From Plasmopara viticola (taxonomy: Eukaryota; Oomycota; Peronosporomycetes; Peronosporales; Peronosporaceae): a stretch of DNA of 64,000 nucleotides. Below, one piece after another: positions 58,676-64,000 of the stretch (its first letter is position 1; the number at the start of each line of letters is the position of its first letter). The DNA lies in the NCBI GenBank assembly GCA_001695595.3, contig MBPM02000062.1:1-64000 (forward strand). Direction: 5' to 3'. The position numbers and the translations under genes are program-made. The notes beneath the pieces were generated by a model. That model made no database searches, was not told the DNA's origin, and saw nothing but the letters and a program-made list of their open reading frames with translations.

Positions 58676-61495
58676 CTATTTCGGCGTCGCCTTGAGCTGC
58701 CGAGCTCCTGCTTTTGCGGCCACCTTCTCGTGCAGCTTCTTTTCCAACTTTTTCCGCTGGTCCATCGTCATGTTCGACCGTGGCAACTTGTTGGTTTGGA
58801 ACGCACGACGCGCAAATGTACGCACAGCGTCGCCACATCCATGAACTTCAGGTATTGCGTGGTCCAAGCAAAACTTCAAGTGGCAAAACTGACAGACATG
58901 ACCAAGCATTGCAATGCTCGTCCGACAACGTCTTGGATGCTCACACGCACACTTGGAGCTCGTCGTGGCTTGTCGGGTCAGGAACGCGAGCTCGTCGGCA
59001 CCGTCGTGGACGTCAGTACCCGTCTTTCCCTGCCGTTTCTTCTTTTTACTCTTCTTTTGAACGGTAGAACGTGGGCCAACGCGAGCCACGCGACTCATGT
59101 GCAGTTCTTTCAACAACGAAATCTGCGGCTCGACCTCGCATACTGATGATACCGAATTGCTGTCCTCTTGTTCACTATCCGTCGAACTTTCACTCGCTGA
59201 CTGCATGAGCTGAAACACACTTGGCTTTACCACCGTCTTGACTTCGTCCTGCACTTCTGACTGTACCACCGTCTCGACTTCGTCGTGCACTTCTGGCTCT
59301 ACTGTTATAACGCCTTTGGAGGTGTCTTTTGACTCGTCATGCACAATTGACAAGCAGGTCTTTGGTTCTTTTCGTACATTGCCAGGTTTCTGTGCCTTTG
59401 CCTTTGCCTCAGGTTGCGACTCAACGTGCGGCTTTGAAGGACAGGCTATCGTCATAAGAACATTGTCTACGGATCCGTGTACCATGTCGTCGTCTAGATA
59501 TTCCTGGGCACTTTGGATCTCGCCAACTTCTTCAAAATGGTGCACTAACTTTGCAAGAAACTTGTGGGACGCAATCGTGTCTGTGTCACAGATCAAGGCC
59601 ACATGGCGCTTTGCTCTTGTAATGGCAACGTTCATGCGACGGTCATCGGCGAGAAACCCCACTTGTCTCGACGCATTCGATCGGACCAAACTCATGACCA
59701 CCGCCTCTTTTTCACAGCCTTGGAACCCGTCGACGGACCGAATCGCAAGGTTTGGATAGGAAGGAAGCAACAGCGCTTTCAGTGTCTGCACTTGCTTGTT
59801 GTACGGCGTAATGACAGCCACTTCGTCTTCTTTAAGTCCAGCAGCGAGCAAGGCATGGACGTGATTTGCCACAATTCGTGCTTCTCCTTCATTTGACTTG
59901 GACAAGTGCAACCCACTCGCTATTTCTTCACTCTCGTCTTCTTCCAGCTCACACCCCGCAGTATCCACCAGTAAAAGCGTTGCATTCAGCACCAAATCTT
60001 CTTCTTCAATCGCCACATGTGGCAATTCGTGCAATTTACGCCTTGCAACCGCTTCAAACGTCTTCAACTTGCCCTCGTACATTGCGCGCGAACTCCAATC
60101 GCTAATGTCTTTGTGCATACGATACTGCGTATCCAATAGCTTAACAACGCCTTGCGTCGACGTATACCTCGTCATTCGATCAAACAACGTCACTTCCAAT
60201 CCTTTTGCGGCCGCCGTCTTGGACTTGATGGTCGGTGGCAATTGCAAGTGATCTCCCGCCAAAACGCATCGTTTGGCTTTCAGAATAGGGATCCAACACG
60301 AGGCTTCCAGTGCTTGCGCGGCTTCATCAATAATCACAAGATCAAACGTCACGTCTTTTAAAAGCTTGGACGCAGCACCGACGTTCGTGGCAAACACAAC
60401 GTTGCTCTGGTGCACAATGTCACGGACGACTTTCTGCTCCCGCACTCGCATTTCTTTGCGATTGGCCTTCATTTCACGCCGTAATTGCGACCTGACGCTC
60501 TTCTCCCGTGTCTTTTGCCATTGCTTCTCCATCCCACTCACTTCTTTTCGAATGTCCTGCACCAATTCCGTGCCTTCTGCCATCTCAATCTTTGCATCCA
60601 AACAATAGCGTAATATTTGTGGCATGACACGGGCTGGGTGACCCAAACGCACGAGATTCAGCTTCTTCTTGAGCTTCGAACACGTCGTTGCGAGCTTTTC
60701 CAGTACATTATCGACTGCAATATTCGATGGTGCACACACCAGCACTTTGCACGCGTACCGTTCAATTGCTTGGAGGATCAATTCCACCACGGTCGTCGTC
60801 TTGCCCGTACCGGGTGGACCATGGATCAACGCCAAGTCCTTGGACGCCAGCGCGAATTGAATGGCTTCAACTTGCGATGGGTTCAATCCTGCATTCAAGG
60901 GTGTTATCACTGGTACTGGCATGTGCCAACTTGGTGCTCGATTCGAAAAGACCACGTCATGAACGGCTTGGGCAGGTCCAAAGTCGCCTTGTGTCAATCG
61001 ATCCAGCGTCTGGGTGAGCTTCTGGTACGTCGCATTGTTCACGAGTCGATCCAGTGTCATTGTCGCTGTAAACAGATCCATTTCCTCGACGTCATCGTGG
61101 TCCGAAGTGATGGCGATCGTGATTCCACGCTCTTCAACACGGGCCACAAGGCCGGTTGGGAAAGGTTTGCGCTTTGCCTTACTCGTTTCAACGCGTAGTT
61201 GCACGAGATCCCCGACGGTAAAGTGGTGGGACTTGGCGTGACGTACATGAAGCGATGGGAACGATAAGTGCAAGACTGTGCGCCCAAAGAGACCCGTTGA
61301 AGCGTGAGCGAGCGTGAGGTGCGTCAAGACGTTGGGATTGATGCGATCGTCGAGCAGTACTAATTCGTGTTGCATGAGGGCCACTTCTTCTTCCTGCTCC
61401 ATGGAAAGAAGACGACGTGTGGATGCCACCCACGAGGCGAGAGACACGGGCTGCAGCGGGGGAGGACCGCATGAAGTCTCGCTTTTCGTGGGCAT
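58676..61495 (-). CDS. IGHMBP2/SMUBP2-like superfamily 1 helicase with AN1 zinc finger
   Basis: A single frame of 939 residues. UPF1-like helicase motifs: I GPPGTGKT (226-233), Ia APSNIAVDN (255-263), II DEAAQ (390-394), III GDHLQLPP, IV QYRM (457-460), V DGFQGCEKEAV and VI MNVAITRAKRH. An N-terminal beta-barrel-like region (about 60-150) includes the LVNNATYQKL segment. An acidic linker with repeated DEVETVV/DEVKTVV precedes a C-terminal AN1 zinc finger (CACEHPRRC ... CQFCHLKFCLDHAIPEVHGC) and a basic tail. Human IGHMBP2 unwinds RNA and DNA on ribosomes. I do not see the R3H domain that sits between helicase and AN1 in animals. It converges with the E2 gene, 55 bp away. Confidence 0.93.
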   Translation of the reverse strand: MPTKSETSCGPPPLQPVSLASWVASTRRLLSMEQEEEVALMQHELVLLDDRINPNVLTHLTLAHASTGLFGRTVLHLSFPSLHVRHAKSHHFTVGDLVQLRVETSKAKRKPFPTGLVARVEERGITIAITSDHDDVEEMDLFTATMTLDRLVNNATYQKLTQTLDRLTQGDFGPAQAVHDVVFSNRAPSWHMPVPVITPLNAGLNPSQVEAIQFALASKDLALIHGPPGTGKTTTVVELILQAIERYACKVLVCAPSNIAVDNVLEKLATTCSKLKKKLNLVRLGHPARVMPQILRYCLDAKIEMAEGTELVQDIRKEVSGMEKQWQKTREKSVRSQLRREMKANRKEMRVREQKVVRDIVHQSNVVFATNVGAASKLLKDVTFDLVIIDEAAQALEASCWIPILKAKRCVLAGDHLQLPPTIKSKTAAAKGLEVTLFDRMTRYTSTQGVVKLLDTQYRMHKDISDWSSRAMYEGKLKTFEAVARRKLHELPHVAIEEEDLVLNATLLLVDTAGCELEEDESEEIASGLHLSKSNEGEARIVANHVHALLAAGLKEDEVAVITPYNKQVQTLKALLLPSYPNLAIRSVDGFQGCEKEAVVMSLVRSNASRQVGFLADDRRMNVAITRAKRHVALICDTDTIASHKFLAKLVHHFEEVGEIQSAQEYLDDDMVHGSVDNVLMTIACPSKPHVESQPEAKAKAQKPGNVRKEPKTCLSIVHDESKDTSKGVITVEPEVHDEVETVVQSEVQDEVKTVVKPSVFQLMQSASESSTDSEQEDSNSVSSVCEVEPQISLLKELHMSRVARVGPRSTVQKKSKKKKRQGKTGTDVHDGADELAFLTRQATTSSKCACEHPRRCRTSIAMLGHVCQFCHLKFCLDHAIPEVHGCGDAVRTFARRAFQTNKLPRSNMTMDQRKKLEKKLHEKVAAKAGARQLKATPK

Positions 61496-61981
61496 ATGTG
61501 AAAGGCGTGATATTAGGCTTAATGTTACATGACAAATACACAGAATTAAGCATCAAAGCTGTGCGCTTTAGTCTAATTAGCTAAAAAGGTGAGTGTATCA
61601 TTCACCATTCGAGAATGTGTGTAGGAACCAAAATGGGTACGTATCACTTGCATGTACTAAATTGATGCTCGTCTTCTTCATAGTTTTCTGCGTCTTTTTT
61701 TGCTACCGTTAAAAGCACAAGTATCGTTCCTCATGTTTGTGCCTCTAGATATTGTGAAACGACAGCTAAACTTGCGTGTGCGTCACGGAATGCTGCTGGT
61801 GCCGGGTGTATGCGTAAACCGTGGAGAATGCAATAGTTTGGGCTATATGCGATATCGAAGTTTTGGTACAAATACAAATACTATAAAAAGAAAAAAGGCA
61901 AAAAAACGACATGTTTTTCGGTCTTATGGTTGCTCCATTTATTACTTCGCCAAAATCAATACTTTCCTGGCTTTGATCTCA
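61496..61981. other. No gene recognised
   Basis: About 490 bp upstream of the helicase gene and downstream of the Cys-rich gene. A plus-strand frame (61,700-62,149) overlaps the Cys-rich gene in antisense and looks like chance. Confidence 0.4.
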
Positions 61982-62476
61982 CTACGACAAACAGGACGGG
62001 TTGCTAAGACCCCTAGGCAAGACCCCTGCTTTTGTCATTTCGTCTTGCAATTTCGCAACAAGCAGAAGACTTTTCCATTTGACATAATTATGCTTCTTAC
62101 CGGCATCGAAGCGATGATATTTACGGCCAACTGCCGCTTTCCATGGTGAAATCATGCAATATTCGTGATTCATTTTCACTCCTTCATATTTCCACAGACA
62201 ATCATAAAAGCCGCAAGTGCGAGGCTTTACGTTCGTTTGACAAAACGGACATTGAATACTATCAAGCTGCCTTAAATCAAATTCTTCAAAGTGCTTGGGG
62301 TAGATAATTATCTCGTGATAAGCCTCACACTCCTCATTCTTACAATTTCCTTCAATATTAAGTCCCTGATGGACTCTACGCCATTTAGAAGCATCACATG
62401 AAGATTCATGCTCCATTAAATTTGAATTGTCCGACACATCGGCAAAAAATCGCGGCGGACATCGACCGCCACTCAT
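61982..62476 (-). CDS. Cys-rich zinc-ribbon-like protein
   Basis: 164 residues. The core (about 33-100) reads RRVHQGLNIEGNCKNEECEAY ... IIIYPKHFEEFDL ... IQCPFCQTNVKPRTCGFYDCLWKYEG. It has paired cysteines (CxxxxC, CPFC and CGFYDC) likely to bind two zinc ions. I recall similar modules, with GLN.EG.C and TCGF.C, in scattered uncharacterised eukaryotic proteins, some joined to ubiquitin-like or kinase domains; I cannot name a Pfam family with confidence. No function is assigned. The frame is complete with ATG at 62,476 and no intron is needed. Confidence 0.6.
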   Translation of the reverse strand: MSGGRCPPRFFADVSDNSNLMEHESSCDASKWRRVHQGLNIEGNCKNEECEAYHEIIIYPKHFEEFDLRQLDSIQCPFCQTNVKPRTCGFYDCLWKYEGVKMNHEYCMISPWKAAVGRKYHRFDAGKKHNYVKWKSLLLVAKLQDEMTKAGVLPRGLSNPSCLS

Positions 62477-63678
62477 TTTTCAACGAGATACAATTTATTT
62501 CGGCTCCAAATTATGTCGAAGGTAGCGTAAGCTGATTTTCCAAGTGTTCGCCCTCAAAAACAAGAGTCTGATCGTTCACCGCTATGCGCTCCATGACTCA
62601 AATTTTATTATAAGACAATTACCAGTGTCAGCCTATTGACAATATAGCTGCAAAATTTCCCCGTCAGTGTCTTGGTAGAAGTCCACTCGTCTCTTTTCTG
62701 GGTTGCCCTCGCTAGCATTCTCACTTATCAATTGCAGACCATGGATTACAAACGAATGGAGGATTTCGAAGAAATTTGCTACAGTTGGCTTGACCTTTTT
62801 CATGGAAAAGGATCATCAAAATTTCAAAGCGTTAAGATTAAGTAAGCTTTTTACAATGATGTCGAACAAGTTTTAGGGTTTCAATACGGTATTGTTGCCA
62901 CAGCAATGAGCGCGAAATCATATTTTTCCGCATCCTTGGCTGTACTTTATCTTTGTATATCTACGCTCCTGGGACAATTCAGCCAGCAATGCAAAAAGCT
63001 GTATTTGTGCTTATACTGATCATAAACTAACCGTACAAGTGGTCACAAAACTATTCAAAAGGTAAAGAAACTTTAGTCTTTTAATGCAATACCGTATTGC
63101 ATTATAAGAAATTAAACCAATTAAAGTGAATAATATATACGTCCACCACGCTGACCTCGTTAAGCGCGGCCGATCGAATGCACCACCACCATCGTCATTC
63201 AAATCATCTTCCTAAGCTGCGTCGTCACCGTCGTCCTTATCGTCGGATTCATCGGCTCTCTTTTCTCTTCTGCCCGCTCTCTTCTCTATCCCAGCCAAAA
63301 CGATAAAATCATATTGACATTTGTAATTTGGCCTTTTAATCACGCCATCCCTGCCTCGCGATTCAAACCCAGCTTTAACTTTGTGCTGGTTTGCAAGAAG
63401 GAATCCAACACGGATCTTATTGATGATATTACAACTAGCACAAGCCTCGTAATATTTAGCAAGGTGACAAGATGCGGTAGCCACTTTGCTTGCAAGCATT
63501 GTATTGCTTGCACGTGTAATGCTAAGGAAAATAGAAGTAATGCTTCATGATGTATCACGTTTCTCGAAAATAATACTTTGAGTAAATAACCGTTAATTGT
63601 TATTAAACATCCATTTTTATGGAAGAGAAGAAAGTAATGATGGCACTTCTCAGAAAAAAAACCAAATCGTGAGGCATC
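62477..63678. other. No gene recognised; paired CAATACsGTATTG palindromes
   Basis: About 1.2 kb without a supported gene. Two similar 13-15 bp palindromes, CAATACGGTATTG near 62,881 and CAATACCGTATTG near 63,087, lie about 205 bp apart and could bound a small repeat. Minus-strand frames at 63,212-63,499 and 63,340-63,729 overlap each other and the next gene, and show no domain. Confidence 0.4.
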
Positions 63679-64000
63679 ATGACTGTGGCCACATTGGATG
63701 GAAACGGGCTCCGTCGTCGTCATGCGCAAGGCGAGACCGAAACAGTGAATGAAGCACCCTCCACTTCCGCCCCCCGACGCACACCAAGGCCGCAGAAAGG
63801 TTTTGTGGAGCTGCTCATGTCACCGCTGAGCTTTGTGCTAGGCGATGGGGAGCCCGAGGATCCGCAGGCCGCAGCCCGTCATTTTGCGCACAGTCTCCAA
63901 CGACGGTATGGACAAGATGTGACGCCTCAATTCGAGCATACATCGTTTCGAGACGCAGTATCGACGGCACGGACAGCGTCCAAGTTCCTGCTCGTGTTCT
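63679..64000 (+). CDS. FAF2/UBXD8-like protein, N-terminal part (runs off the window)
   Basis: 107 codons from ATG 63,679 without a stop. After a low-complexity start (1 to about 40), the segment GFVELLMSPLSFVLG (about 44-58) resembles the hydrophobic hairpin region, and FAHSLQRRYGQDVTPQFEHTSFRDAV followed by ARTASKFLLVF matches the start of the UAS thioredoxin-like domain of FAF1/FAF2 proteins. Those proteins recruit p97/Cdc48 to ER membranes and lipid droplets through a C-terminal UBX domain, which would lie beyond the window. The identification rests on this partial stretch. Confidence 0.75.
   Translation, partial: MTVATLDGNGLRRRHAQGETETVNEAPSTSAPRRTPRPQKGFVELLMSPLSFVLGDGEPEDPQAAARHFAHSLQRRYGQDVTPQFEHTSFRDAVSTARTASKFLLVF

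Noticed and set aside
59238..61241. Plus-strand frames of 100-190 codons opposite the helicase
   Set aside because: Antisense shadows of a clearly conserved SF1 helicase frame.
61700..62149. 149-codon plus-strand frame
   Set aside because: Overlaps the Cys-rich gene in antisense and has no recognisable motif.
63212..63729. Two overlapping minus-strand frames
   Set aside because: Overlap each other and the FAF2-like start, with low-complexity ends and no domain.
1..64000. CRISPR array, tRNA or rRNA genes
   Set aside because: No regularly spaced short repeats with unique spacers, and no cloverleaf with A and B boxes that I could confirm by eye; the tandem arrays at 17.7 kb and 38.6 kb have no spacers.

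Overview
The window looks like a piece of an oomycete nuclear genome, probably a peronosporalean. It has Crinkler (CRN) effector genes with the LFLAK and HVLVxxP motifs, Ty1/copia and non-LTR retrotransposons, and housekeeping genes split by short (57-74 nt) GT..AG introns. It divides into a rearranged, repeat-rich part (about 1-50,090) and a gene-dense part (about 50,130-64,000).

The repeat-rich part holds three copies of a decayed polinton-like virus (PLV). They lie at 1-6,150, at 9,209-15,410 (inverted) and at about 41,020-46,250. The PLV encodes a double-jelly-roll-type major capsid protein (MCP), a fibre protein with a C-terminal S74 chaperone domain, a packaging ATPase cut off after Walker B, an adenain/Ulp1-like protease, and two small proteins. 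I see no penton protein, polymerase, helicase or integrase. MCP and fibre converge on a cluster of short GC-rich hairpins. Two divergent promoters share a 12-nt element. In every copy the ATPase is fused at the same point to a copia element (Copia-A) truncated in RNase H.

These copies are arranged as nested inverted repeats. Palindrome A has arms 1-7,342 and 8,015-15,360 around a 672-bp copia spacer. Palindrome B has arms of about 20 kb, 7,343-27,288 and 28,941-48,146, around a 1.65-kb spacer. Going inward, each B arm carries Copia-A, the PLV, a CRN gene with NTPase and nuclease domains, tandem repeats, a small ExoX-C-like gene, a 32-residue zinc-finger-like ORF, a second copia (Copia-B) also cut in RNase H, a copia 3' end with its LTR, and several kilobases in which I recognise nothing. 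Differences between arms (frameshifts, a 196-bp deletion, two different CRN N-termini) argue against a simple copying error in assembly, although only long reads could settle that.

The gene-dense part begins after the Copia-A 5' LTR. It holds an SNW/SKIP splicing factor with an RS-rich insert, a GxxExxY-family protein, a five-exon SFT2 vesicle-transport gene divergent from a TMEM41-type VTT gene, a UBE2K-type E2 enzyme with four exons, an IGHMBP2-like helicase with an AN1 zinc finger, a small cysteine-rich protein, and the start of a FAF2/UBXD8-like gene. Two short LINE-derived elements with perfect target-site duplications sit just upstream of the SNW and GxxExxY genes.
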